From the NCBI GenBank assembly GCA_037441225.1, contig JBBISU010000065.1, positions 1 to 17,689 of the forward strand: a stretch of 17,689 nt of DNA, written 5' to 3'. The translations under genes were made by a program, and so were the position numbers. The DNA comes from JBBFMJ01 sp037441225. GTDB taxonomy: Bacteria; Acidobacteriota; Thermoanaerobaculia; UBA2201. Position 1 is the stretch's first letter; every line of letters starts with the position of its first letter. The notes beneath the pieces are model-generated. The model saw only the letters and a list, made by a program, of their open reading frames with translations, searched no databases and had not been told where the DNA came from. Shown piece after piece: positions 1 to 6,694 of this stretch.

Positions 1-35
1 AAATGTGACATTTTAAATTAGTAATTAAATGTGAC
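1..35. repeat. Short palindrome and direct repeat upstream of the first promoter
   Basis: AAATGTGACATTT at 1-13 is a perfect palindrome around one central base. Its left part, AAATGTGAC, recurs at 27-35, one base before the TTGACA hexamer of the putative promoter. Position and symmetry fit a regulator binding site, but the window edge cuts the region and short AT-rich palindromes arise by chance. Confidence 0.25.
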
Positions 36-64
36 TTGACATTAGTAACAACAGTAAATATAAA
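36..64 (+). promoter_or_regulatory. Putative sigma70-type promoter of the plus-strand operon
   Basis: TTGACA at 36-41 and TATAAA at 59-64 are separated by exactly 17 bases. It would start RNA near position 71 and leave a leader of about 70 bases before the first gene. That leader has no recognisable Shine-Dalgarno, so a second start site closer to the gene is possible. Confidence 0.55.
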
Positions 65-125
65 GTTTACTTAAATTTTATCTTAAAAATAAAACAGCTG
101 AAATTGTGCAATCATATTTTTTTAA

Positions 126-134
126 TGCTAAAAT
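126..134 (+). promoter_or_regulatory. Possible extended -10 element abutting the first gene
   Basis: TGCTAAAAT fits an extended -10 (TG, one base, then TAAAAT at 129-134). Transcription from it would begin at or beside the ATG at 141. No Shine-Dalgarno precedes that ATG, so a leaderless mRNA is conceivable. No convincing -35 accompanies it (TTGTGC at 104-109 is a poor match with a long spacer). Confidence 0.25.
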
Positions 135-140
135 ATTTTA

Positions 141-761
141 ATGGTAGAAATTTTTCAGTTATTTGACCTAAATGTTTTTTTAAAACTTTTATTTTCCCTC
201 CTACTTGGAGGAGTAATTGGACTTGAAAGACAGATTATGGGAAAAGCAGCTGGCTTGAGAACCCATATCTTAATTTCACTTGGTTCTTCAATTTTTACTC
301 TTCTTTCCATTTTTATCTCTTCAAATAGCAAAATAGCAGATCCAACAAGGATACCTGCAATGGTACTCTCGGGAATTGGTTTCATTGGTGCAGGTGCAAT
401 AATTCAAGCAAGAGGTCATATTCAGGGTTTGACAACAGCTGCATCTATTTGGTCAACTGCTGCAGTTGGAATGGCTTGCGGTTTTGGTTACATTACAATT
501 GCTTTGCTTTCAACCCTTTTAATTTTATTTGTTTTGCATGGATTATCTTTCCTTGAAATAAAGATTAGCACATTAAAGTCCCTGTCATTAACTTTTCCAA
601 CAGCAGAAAAGTTATATAATTTTTTAAAGAAAATGGAAGAAGAAAATATACCCCTCCACCATGCTTTGATTAAAAAAGAAAAGGAAAAAGGTTTTATTCT
701 TGAATTTGAAGGAGCAATACCAATTAATATATTGAAAATAATAAAAGAGGATGACTTATGA
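141..761 (+). CDS. MgtC/SapB family membrane protein
   Basis: A 206-residue inner-membrane protein of the MgtC/SapB family. The hydrophobic N-terminal part (about residues 8-145) carries the family pattern: GxIGLERQ near residues 25-31, then RIPAMVLSGIGFIGAGAII and GLTTAASIWSTAAVGMACG across the middle membrane segments. The last 60 or so residues form a short charged cytosolic tail. MgtC proteins are tied to growth at low magnesium and to modulation of membrane enzymes, but many bacterial members have no known role, and nothing here fixes a substrate. The ATG at 141 is the only reasonable start; it lacks a Shine-Dalgarno. The stop overlaps the ATG of rfbB (ATGA), so it is probably the first gene of the operon. 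Confidence 0.9.
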   Translation: MVEIFQLFDLNVFLKLLFSLLLGGVIGLERQIMGKAAGLRTHILISLGSSIFTLLSIFISSNSKIADPTRIPAMVLSGIGFIGAGAIIQARGHIQGLTTAASIWSTAAVGMACGFGYITIALLSTLLILFVLHGLSFLEIKISTLKSLSLTFPTAEKLYNFLKKMEEENIPLHHALIKKEKEKGFILEFEGAIPINILKIIKEDDL

Positions 762-1762
762 AATTCTTAATTACAGGTGGCTGTGGTTTTATTGGTTCAA
801 ATTTCGTTAGGTATCTTTTTAAAAAATTTAAAAAGGATATCTTTATTGTAAATTTAGATAAACTAACTTATGCAGGAAACCCTGAAAATTTAAAAGATAT
901 TGAAAATTTCAAAAATTATAAGTTTATAAAAGGAGATATTTGTGAAAAGGAAGATGTAAAAAAGGCAATGGAAGATGTTGAAATTGTTATAAATTTTGCA
1001 GCAGAAACACATGTAGATAGATCTATTTTAGGTCCCGATTCCTTTTTAAAAACGGATATCTTTGGTGTTTATATTTTATTAGAAGAGGCAATTAAAAGAA
1101 AAGTCAAAATTTTTATCCAGATTTCAACAGATGAAGTTTATGGAGAAATATTAAATGGTTCTTTTACAGAAGAAAATGCTTTAAACCCAAGAAGCCCTTA
1201 TTCTGCTTCAAAAGCAGGTGGCGATCGCCTTGCCTTTTCTTATTATCATACTTATGGTGTCCCAGTAATAATTACAAGGGCATCAAATAATTTTGGTCCT
1301 TATCAATACCCTGAAAAACTTATACCTTTATTTGTTACCAATGCCTTAGAAAATTTACCCCTCCCAGTATATGGAGATGGACTTCAAGTAAGGGATTGGC
1401 TTTATGTTGAAGACCATTGCAAAGCCCTTGAGCTTTTAATTGAAAAAGGGAAGGTTGGCGAAGTTTATAATATAGGTGGAGGAAATGAAAGAAAAAATAT
1501 TGAGATAACAAAATTAATTTTAAAAAAATTGGAAAAGCCAGAAACTTTGATTAAGTTTGTGGAAGACAGACCTGCCCACGATAGAAGATATAGCTTAAAC
1601 TTTGATAAAATAAAAAAACTTGGATATAAGCCCTCTGAAAATTTTGAAGAACTTTTAAATAAAACAATTGAATGGTATATAGAAAATAGAGATTGGTGGG
1701 AAAAAATAAAAAAAGGAGATTTTAAAAAATATTATTTAGAGCAGTATGGAAAAAGATTATAG
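758..1762 (+). CDS. rfbB: dTDP-glucose 4,6-dehydratase
   Basis: Extended short-chain dehydrogenase that converts dTDP-glucose to dTDP-4-keto-6-deoxyglucose, the second step of dTDP-L-rhamnose synthesis, in the cytosol. The 334 residues match the usual family length. Visible signatures: NAD-binding GGCGFIGS at residues 7-14, ISTDEVYG with T124-D125-E126 (the dehydratase acid/base pair), YSASK with Y148 and K152, NNFGPYQYPEKLIP, and RDWLYVEDH. The ATG overlaps the preceding stop by four bases. rfbD follows with a 17-base overlap. The partner genes rfbA (thymidylyltransferase) and rfbC (epimerase) are not in this window, so the pathway must be completed elsewhere or upstream. Confidence 0.96.
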   Translation: MKFLITGGCGFIGSNFVRYLFKKFKKDIFIVNLDKLTYAGNPENLKDIENFKNYKFIKGDICEKEDVKKAMEDVEIVINFAAETHVDRSILGPDSFLKTDIFGVYILLEEAIKRKVKIFIQISTDEVYGEILNGSFTEENALNPRSPYSASKAGGDRLAFSYYHTYGVPVIITRASNNFGPYQYPEKLIPLFVTNALENLPLPVYGDGLQVRDWLYVEDHCKALELLIEKGKVGEVYNIGGGNERKNIEITKLILKKLEKPETLIKFVEDRPAHDRRYSLNFDKIKKLGYKPSENFEELLNKTIEWYIENRDWWEKIKKGDFKKYYLEQYGKRL

Positions 1763-2594
1763 GATTTTAATAACTGGCGGAAAAGGAATGCTTGGAAAAG
1801 CTATCTTAAAGCTATTTAATAAAGAAAATTTAAACTTTAAAATTTTGGACCTGCCTGAATTTGATATTACAAAAAAGGAAATGGTTGAAAAGGAAATAAA
1901 AAATTACAATCCAACACATATTTTAAACTTTTCTGCTTATACAAATGTAGATCGTGCAGAAATCGAAAAAGAAATTGCCTTTGAAGTAAATGAAAAAGGT
2001 GTTGAAAATATAGTTTTTTTTTTAAAGGAATATAATTTTAAGATAATCCATATTTCAACTGACTATGTTTTCAGTGGTGAAAAGGAAGGAGAGTGGGAAG
2101 AAGATGACTTGCCTGCCCCAATAAATGTTTATGGTTTAAGCAAATTTTATGGAGAAAAAAAACTTTATAACCTAAAAGATTATTTAATTATTAGAACAAG
2201 CTGGCTTTTTGGTCCTGGTGGTGAAAATTTTGTTAAAAAAATTTCTGAAAAATTAAAAAATGGTGAAAATTTAAAAGTTGTAAAGGATCAAAGGGGATGT
2301 CCTACTTACACAAAAGTTTTAGCAGAAGGGATACTTTTTTTAATTAAAAAAGAGGCAAAAGGAATTTATCATTTCTGCCAGCCACCTTCAACAACTTGGT
2401 ATGAATTTGCAGTAAAAATAAAGGAATTTTTAAATTTAAAAAATAAAATTGAACCTGTATTATCAGAAGAATATAAGACATTAGCAAAAAGACCTAAAAA
2501 TTCTGTTTTATCTATAAAAAAGATAATAAAGAAATTTAATTATAATATTCCAAATTGGGAAGAAAGCTTAAAGGAGTATTTAAAAGAATTATGA
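1746..2594 (+). CDS. rfbD: dTDP-4-dehydrorhamnose reductase
   Basis: RmlD-type NADPH-dependent reductase making dTDP-L-rhamnose, the final pathway step. In the 282 residues I see the nucleotide-binding GGKGMLG at 11-17, NFSAYTNVDRAE near 61-72, the catalytic STDYVFSG (T105, Y107), and a YxxxK pair (Y129, K133) in YGLSKFYGE. The SWLFGPGGENFV and QRGCPTYT segments are also typical. It starts inside the end of rfbB and its stop overlaps the next ATG (ATGA), so the three genes are translationally coupled. Rhamnose made here would feed a surface glycan; no glycosyltransferase lies nearby. Confidence 0.95.
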   Translation: MEKDYRILITGGKGMLGKAILKLFNKENLNFKILDLPEFDITKKEMVEKEIKNYNPTHILNFSAYTNVDRAEIEKEIAFEVNEKGVENIVFFLKEYNFKIIHISTDYVFSGEKEGEWEEDDLPAPINVYGLSKFYGEKKLYNLKDYLIIRTSWLFGPGGENFVKKISEKLKNGENLKVVKDQRGCPTYTKVLAEGILFLIKKEAKGIYHFCQPPSTTWYEFAVKIKEFLNLKNKIEPVLSEEYKTLAKRPKNSVLSIKKIIKKFNYNIPNWEESLKEYLKEL

Positions 2595-3856
2595 AAGAAA
2601 CTTTAAGGAAAATAATTCATATTTTAATGGGTTTATTTATATTACTTTTAAAATATTTAAACCTTTACCAAGCAGCCCTTTGTGCTTTGGCTGCTTTTTT
2701 GTTTAATTTGCTTATTTTGCCAAGGTTACTCCCTTCAATCCAAAGGGAAAAAAAAGATTGGGGGATTTTATTTTATCCTTTGAGTGTTTTAGTACTAATT
2801 TTTCTTTATCCCGATAATGATTTCATAGTTGGTGCTTCCTGGGCTCTTATGGCTTTTGGGGATGGCTTTGCAACAATTTTTGGAAAAAATTTGCCCTTAA
2901 AAAAACTATTTTATAATAATGAAAAATCCTTTGGTGGATTTATTTCTTTTTTAATCTTTGGTTTCTTTTCTGTATATCTTTTATCTTTTTATTTTAACTT
3001 TAAAATAAGTCCTTTTATCATAATTGTAGTTACTTTAATTACTGGTTTTCTTGAAACATTAAAAATTCCAGTTATTGACAATATAACAGTCCCTCTTTTT
3101 TCTTCTTTCTTATTTTATATTTTAATTCCTGTAAAAAATTTCTCTTTTCCAGAATTTAATCATTTTCTAATCTCTTTAGCTTTGGTTTTCTTCCTTGCCT
3201 TTTCTGTTTATTTATTGAAAATTGTCAAATTTTCTGGATTTTTATCGGGCTTTATTTTTGGAACAATTATATTTTACTTTTCCTCCTTTTTAGGATTTTT
3301 ATCAATTATTTTGTTTTTTATAATTGGAACATCTTTAACATTCCTTGGATTTAAAAAAAAGAAAGAACTAAAAATAGAAGAAAAAGATGGTGGAAAGAGG
3401 GGTTCTTCAAATGTGGTTGCCAATTTGGTCTTTCCATTATTTTTAAGTTTATTTTTTAAAAGCCATCCAGATAATAATTTAATAAAAATTTTATTTTTAT
3501 CTGCTGTTTCAACTGCTCTATCAGATACAGCAGGAACTGAATTTGGAAAACTTTTTGGAAAAAGTGTTTATAATCCTATAAACTTCAAAAAAGAAGAAAG
3601 GGGTTCAGAAGGAGCAATTTCATTTGCAGGGCTTTTTGCTTCAATTTTTTTTCCTTTCTTTTCTAATTTTATCTTATTTACGCTTTCTTTAATAGATTTT
3701 AAAATATTAATTATTTCTTCCATTTCTTCTTTTATTGGTTCCCTTTCAGAGTCCTATCTTAAAAAAGCAGGAAAATGGGAACATTCTTTATCAAATTTTG
3801 CAAATACAGTTATTGGTTCTGCCATAGGAGGTATATTTTGGAATTTAATAAAATAA
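2591..3856 (+). CDS. Fused VTE5-like/DUF92 (VTE6-like) polyprenol or phytol kinase membrane protein
   Basis: A 421-residue, highly hydrophobic protein combining two families. Residues 1-195 resemble the dolichol/phytol kinase group (SEC59/VTE5): RKIIH...G at 6-14, AFGDGFATIFGK at 88-99, KSFGG at 112-116, and E155 plus DN at 163-164 in the last conserved block. From about residue 200 the DUF92 family (TIGR00297; plant VTE6, phytyl-phosphate kinase) begins: SGFLSGFIFGT, GKRGSSNVVAN, ALSDTAGTEFGK and a GSEGAISFAG block, ending with an asparagine/glycine membrane segment. By family knowledge the two halves would phosphorylate a prenol and then the prenyl phosphate; that is inference. I chose the ATG at 2591 because it makes an ATGA overlap with rfbD and begins at the RK..H motif; AAGGAG lies 14 bases upstream. 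A longer form from 2555 would add 12 basic residues. Confidence 0.82.
   Translation: MKETLRKIIHILMGLFILLLKYLNLYQAALCALAAFLFNLLILPRLLPSIQREKKDWGILFYPLSVLVLIFLYPDNDFIVGASWALMAFGDGFATIFGKNLPLKKLFYNNEKSFGGFISFLIFGFFSVYLLSFYFNFKISPFIIIVVTLITGFLETLKIPVIDNITVPLFSSFLFYILIPVKNFSFPEFNHFLISLALVFFLAFSVYLLKIVKFSGFLSGFIFGTIIFYFSSFLGFLSIILFFIIGTSLTFLGFKKKKELKIEEKDGGKRGSSNVVANLVFPLFLSLFFKSHPDNNLIKILFLSAVSTALSDTAGTEFGKLFGKSVYNPINFKKEERGSEGAISFAGLFASIFFPFFSNFILFTLSLIDFKILIISSISSFIGSLSESYLKKAGKWEHSLSNFANTVIGSAIGGIFWNLIK
3826..3840 (+). promoter_or_regulatory. Ribosome binding site and TTG start that decide the UbiA N-terminus
   Basis: A perfect AGGAGG at 3826-3831 stands six bases before TTG at 3838-3840. The TTG is in frame with the UbiA reading frame, while the only upstream ATG (3775) lies deep inside the previous gene and would add a 21-residue segment unlike the family. 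The spacing makes the TTG the likely initiator. Confidence 0.75.
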
Positions 3857-4830
3857 AATTATATTTTAAGTTTACAAGGCCCTTCACTTTAGTTCCACCT
3901 CTTTTGGGTATCCTTTCTGGCTCAATTTGTGCCTTTGGCTCTTTCCATAACCCAGATCCTGAAAGAAAAATAACCCTTTCATTAATTATAACTATTATCT
4001 TAGGTGCCCTTTGTGCTTCTATTTTAAATGCTGCATCAAATATTTTAAATCAAATCTATGATTTAGAAATTGACAGGAAAAACAAACCTAAAAGACCTTT
4101 GATTACAGGTGAAATAAAATTAAAAGAGGCATGGATTTTAACTATTATCCTTTATTTTTTTGCTATAGTACCTACTTACTTTGTTGTCTTTTATCCCTAT
4201 ACTTCTTTTTCTGAAAAATTAAAAGCACCAATTTTTTCACATCAAGCTTTTTGGATTTATATTTTGGGTATGATTTTTACCTTTATCTATTCAGCTCCTT
4301 TTATGGGAAGAACAAAAAGGTTGGGATTTTTAGCAAATTTGACAATTGCAATACCAAGAGGACTTTTATTAAAACTTGCTGGCTGGGGTTTTGTTTCATC
4401 AATTTTTAATTTTGAGGCAGTTTTTATTGGATTGATTTTCTTTTTGTTTCTAATTGGTGCTTCCTCTACAAAGGACTTTTCAGATATGGAAGGGGATAAA
4501 ATTGGCGGATGCAGAACACTTCCTATAATTTATGGACCAAGAAAGGCATGCAAAATTATTTCTCCTTTTTTTATAGTCCCCTGGATTTTAATCCCCTTTG
4601 GAATTTTTATTAAAGATCCCTCAAATCCAAACCATTCAATTCTTACTGGAAACCACCTCCTCCTCTTAATTTTAAGTATAATTTTAACAATCTGGGGCAT
4701 TTATACTGTTTATATAATTTTAAAAGATCCAGAAGATTTAGCAAAAACTGAAAACCATCCTTCCTGGACGCATATGTATTTGATGATGATGTCAGCCCAA
4801 ATTGGCTTTGCCTTTTCATATATTTTATGA
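3838..4830 (+). CDS. UbiA-family prenyltransferase
   Basis: Integral-membrane prenyltransferase of 330 residues counted from the TTG. Both Asp-rich, magnesium-diphosphate binding motifs are present: NQIYDLEID (N71, D75, D79, followed by KPKRP) and KDFSDMEGD (D213, D216, D220, followed by GGCRTLP). The KFTRPFT start and about eight to nine hydrophobic segments fit the family. The second motif followed by RTLPxxYG is typical of the branch that includes digeranylgeranylglyceryl-phosphate synthase, chlorophyll synthase and homogentisate prenyltransferases, so the acceptor may be a quinone precursor, a lipid glycerol or something else; the sequence does not decide. It overlaps the prenol-kinase fusion by 19 bases, which suggests that protein supplies its prenyl diphosphate donor. 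Confidence 0.88.
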   Translation: MEFNKIKLYFKFTRPFTLVPPLLGILSGSICAFGSFHNPDPERKITLSLIITIILGALCASILNAASNILNQIYDLEIDRKNKPKRPLITGEIKLKEAWILTIILYFFAIVPTYFVVFYPYTSFSEKLKAPIFSHQAFWIYILGMIFTFIYSAPFMGRTKRLGFLANLTIAIPRGLLLKLAGWGFVSSIFNFEAVFIGLIFFLFLIGASSTKDFSDMEGDKIGGCRTLPIIYGPRKACKIISPFFIVPWILIPFGIFIKDPSNPNHSILTGNHLLLLILSIILTIWGIYTVYIILKDPEDLAKTENHPSWTHMYLMMMSAQIGFAFSYIL

Positions 4831-5252
4831 GCGTAATATTTGAGGACGGAATAGTCAAGATCAGTGAAAAAACCATTGAAGAGATTGCTAAAAAGAAAAA
4901 CTTAAATTTAAAATGCAAAATTGAAGAAGAAGGGATAAGAATTGATTTAGAAAAAGAATTTTTTTCTTTTGATTTGCCAATTAGAATTTTTATACCAGAA
5001 GTCGAAATAAAAGAAAAAATTTTAATTATTAAAAATTTAAAAATTAATTTATCAAGTATGCCAATTCCCTTAATTTCAATAATTCCTTTTATAAAAAAAT
5101 ATCCTTATCTTGCCATTGATAATGCAAATAATTTATTAATGCTTAATTTAAAAGATTTAATTCCAGATAATATATCTTATGAAATTAAAAAAATTAAATT
5201 TAAAAATGGTGAAATTTTGGCAGAAATAAAAAAAATAACAATAACATTGTAA
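4827..5252 (+). CDS. Unrecognised 141-residue protein coupled to the UbiA gene
   Basis: I do not recognise this family. The ATG overlaps the UbiA stop (ATGA), so it is surely translated with it. There is no signal peptide or clear membrane helix, although a hydrophobic proline-rich stretch (PIPLISIIPFI) lies near residues 78-88. The rest alternates short Ile/Leu-rich strands with Lys/Glu-rich turns, suggesting a beta-rich soluble fold. The alternating strands faintly recall small lipid-binding proteins of the DUF2993 (LmeA) type, but I would not assign that. It is the last gene of the operon. Base use matches its neighbours. Confidence 0.7.
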   Translation: MSVIFEDGIVKISEKTIEEIAKKKNLNLKCKIEEEGIRIDLEKEFFSFDLPIRIFIPEVEIKEKILIIKNLKINLSSMPIPLISIIPFIKKYPYLAIDNANNLLMLNLKDLIPDNISYEIKKIKFKNGEILAEIKKITITL

Positions 5253-5280
5253 AATCTGGTAACATATAATTTAAATAAAT

Positions 5281-5310
5281 TTGACAATTCAATTATAAAG
5301 ATTATATTAA
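5281..5310 (+). promoter_or_regulatory. Putative promoter of hsp20
   Basis: TTGACA at 5281-5286 is followed by overlapping -10 candidates: TATATT at 5303-5308 (16-base spacer) and TATTAA at 5305-5310 (18-base spacer). It lies in the gap after the last operon gene. I found no CIRCE (HrcA) inverted repeat, so heat control, if present, is by another route. Confidence 0.6.
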
Positions 5311-5330
5311 TTAATGAGAAAATTTAAAAG

Positions 5331-5339
5331 AAAGGAGGT
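5331..5339 (+). promoter_or_regulatory. Strong ribosome binding site of hsp20
   Basis: AAAGGAGGT is close to a full anti-Shine-Dalgarno match and stands eight bases before the ATG at 5348. It is stronger than the sites of most other plus-strand genes here, which fits a highly expressed chaperone. Confidence 0.8.
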
Positions 5340-5347
5340 AAAGAGCT

Positions 5348-5800
5348 ATGGCTTTAAGAAAGTTTAGACCTTATTCAGAAATTCAATCTTTAAGGGAATC
5401 TATGTCCTCGCTTTTTGACAGATTCTTTTCTGATCTCCTCAGATTTCCTGAAAGCGAAGAAATTTCCGGGCAGACCTTCTCTCCTGCTGTTGATATAAAG
5501 GAAACTCCAAAGGAATATATTGTTACTGCAGAGGTTCCGGGTATTCCCAAAAAGGATATTGAAATTGAAATTTCAGATAACATACTGACAATAAAAGGTG
5601 AAAGAAAATTTGAAAAAGAAGAAAAAAATGAATCATATCACAGGGTTGAAAGAGCTTATGGTTCCTTCTGCAGATCCTTTACTTTACCAACCCAAGTGAA
5701 TCCAGATAAAATTGAAGCCAATTTCAAAGATGGACTTTTAAACATTGTGATCCCAAAAGCTGAGGAAAAGATTCCAAAAAAGATTGAAATTAAGGATTAA
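5348..5800 (+). CDS. hsp20: Hsp20/alpha-crystallin family small heat-shock protein
   Basis: ATP-independent holdase chaperone of 150 residues, normal for bacterial class A small heat-shock proteins. The N-terminal arm (1-45) has the usual MxxLFDRFF amphipathic stretch. The alpha-crystallin domain runs from about FSPAVDIKET (residue 45) through VTAEVPGIPKKDIEIEI and LTIKGERK to the FKDGLLNIVIPK strand near 125-138. The C-terminal tail has a weak IPKKIEI in place of a clear I-x-I oligomer motif. It stands alone, with its own promoter, strong Shine-Dalgarno and a terminator directly after the stop, and so is a monocistronic unit. Its codons are richer in G and C than the neighbours, consistent with high expression. 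Confidence 0.96.
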   Translation: MALRKFRPYSEIQSLRESMSSLFDRFFSDLLRFPESEEISGQTFSPAVDIKETPKEYIVTAEVPGIPKKDIEIEISDNILTIKGERKFEKEEKNESYHRVERAYGSFCRSFTLPTQVNPDKIEANFKDGLLNIVIPKAEEKIPKKIEIKD

Positions 5801-5827
5801 AAAAGGGCGGGCATCCCGCCCTTTTTT
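5799..5827. terminator. Intrinsic terminator, probably bidirectional
   Basis: GGGCGGG at 5805-5811 pairs perfectly with CCCGCCC at 5815-5821 around a CAT loop. The stem is followed by TTTTTT at 5822-5827 and preceded by AAAAAA at 5799-5804, so it can end transcription both from hsp20 on the plus strand and from the minus-strand operon ending with rlpA. It is the only GC-rich hairpin I saw in the window. Confidence 0.92.
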
Positions 5828-5871
5828 AATACCTGAAAAAATCACAGATATTGTTTAAATTTTTGCTTATC

Positions 5872-6006
5872 TTAAATGGAAGGTACTTCTAAATTTGTAA
5901 TCTGAAACATTCTCAATTCTTGAGGTTGTGCTTGACCAGTATTAAGCCAGGCATCCAAGATATTTATGCCTTCATTTAAACTTATAATTTTAATGAGCAG
6001 GATATC
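5872..6006 (-). pseudogene. Possible relic reading frame in the convergent gap
   Basis: Between the terminator and rlpA lies a gap of about 246 bases. On the minus strand a 44-codon frame is open from 6006 to a TAA at 5872. It has no start codon near its beginning and no Shine-Dalgarno, but it reads like protein (INILDAWLNTGQAQPQELR in the middle) with more Gln, Pro and Trp than local random frames would give. An upstream stop at 6007-6009 closes it. It could be the eroded end of a lost gene or chance; I recognise no family. Confidence 0.2.
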
Positions 6007-6073
6007 TTAATATTTCTTTCTTTTATTCCAAGGATATTAAAATTATATTATAGTGCATAAATCAACAGGAATC

Positions 6074-6694
6074 CTAAATTTTTCTTATGATTGGATTAAA
6101 ACCTTCTTCTACAAGAGAATTAAATACTTTTTCAACTTTATTCTCATCATCAAAAGGACCAATTAAAACCCTTGTAAAACCTTCAAAAATTTCTTTATAA
6201 ACATTTTTATATTTTTCTTTTAATTTATTAAATAAATTTTCAGCATTTTCTTTATTTTTAAAAGCACCAACCTGAATTACTATTTTTATTTCTTCCTTTA
6301 CTTCCGGTGGTCTTTCTTTATATGTTATCTTAACCTTTGCTAATCCCATACTTAGGATTCCTAATTCTTTTGCTGCTTGATAAGAGAGATCTATAATTCT
6401 TCCTGGAAGAAAAGGACCTCTATCATTAATTCTTACTTTAATTTTTTTGTTTGTATCGTATGAGAAAACTTCCACATAAGTTCCAAAAGGAAGGGCTCTA
6501 TGAGCTGCTGTTAAATCATACATATTAAATACTTCACCTGAGGATGTTTTCTGTCCATGGTATTCTTTTCCATACCAAGAAGCAAGCCCTTCTTCTTTGT
6601 ACTTTTCATCATTAATTTCAACAGAAGTAGCACAAGAGATTAAAAAAAAGAGGAAAAAAATTTTATAAAATTTGCATAAGTAAGAGGGTAGCAT
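6074..6694 (-). CDS. rlpA: RlpA-like septal/rare lipoprotein A with SPOR domain
   Basis: A 206-residue envelope protein. Residues 8-21 form a short hydrophobic signal ending in a lipobox (LISC, Cys at about 21), so it should be lipid-anchored. The double-psi beta-barrel follows: GLASWYGKEYHGQKTSSGE, the AAHRALPFGT segment, and RINDRGPF with the catalytic-type Asp, then GRIIDLS. The C-terminal 70 residues (from IVIQVGAFKNKENAE) are a SPOR domain, which binds denuded glycan strands at division sites. RlpA of Pseudomonas is a lytic transglycosylase for stem-less peptidoglycan. The ATG at 6694 overlaps the kinase gene end by 32 bases; an AGAGG sits just upstream. It is the last gene of its operon. 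Confidence 0.93.
   Translation of the reverse strand: MLPSYLCKFYKIFFLFFLISCATSVEINDEKYKEEGLASWYGKEYHGQKTSSGEVFNMYDLTAAHRALPFGTYVEVFSYDTNKKIKVRINDRGPFLPGRIIDLSYQAAKELGILSMGLAKVKITYKERPPEVKEEIKIVIQVGAFKNKENAENLFNKLKEKYKNVYKEIFEGFTRVLIGPFDDENKVEKVFNSLVEEGFNPIIRKI

Noticed and set aside
2555..2590. ATG 2555 as start of the prenol-kinase fusion
   Set aside because: It would overlap rfbD by 40 bases; ATG 2591 gives the ATGA overlap used throughout the operon and starts at the conserved RK..H motif.
3775..3837. ATG 3775 as UbiA start
   Set aside because: It lies well inside the previous gene, its 21 extra residues have no UbiA features, and the AGGAGG-TTG pair downstream is far better placed.
4643..4918. 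91-codon minus-strand frame across the UbiA end
   Set aside because: It overlaps two well-supported plus-strand genes and reads as low-complexity Phe/Leu/Lys.
5253..5347. CIRCE heat-shock operator before hsp20
   Set aside because: No TTAGCACTC/GAGTGCTAA pair or near match is present.
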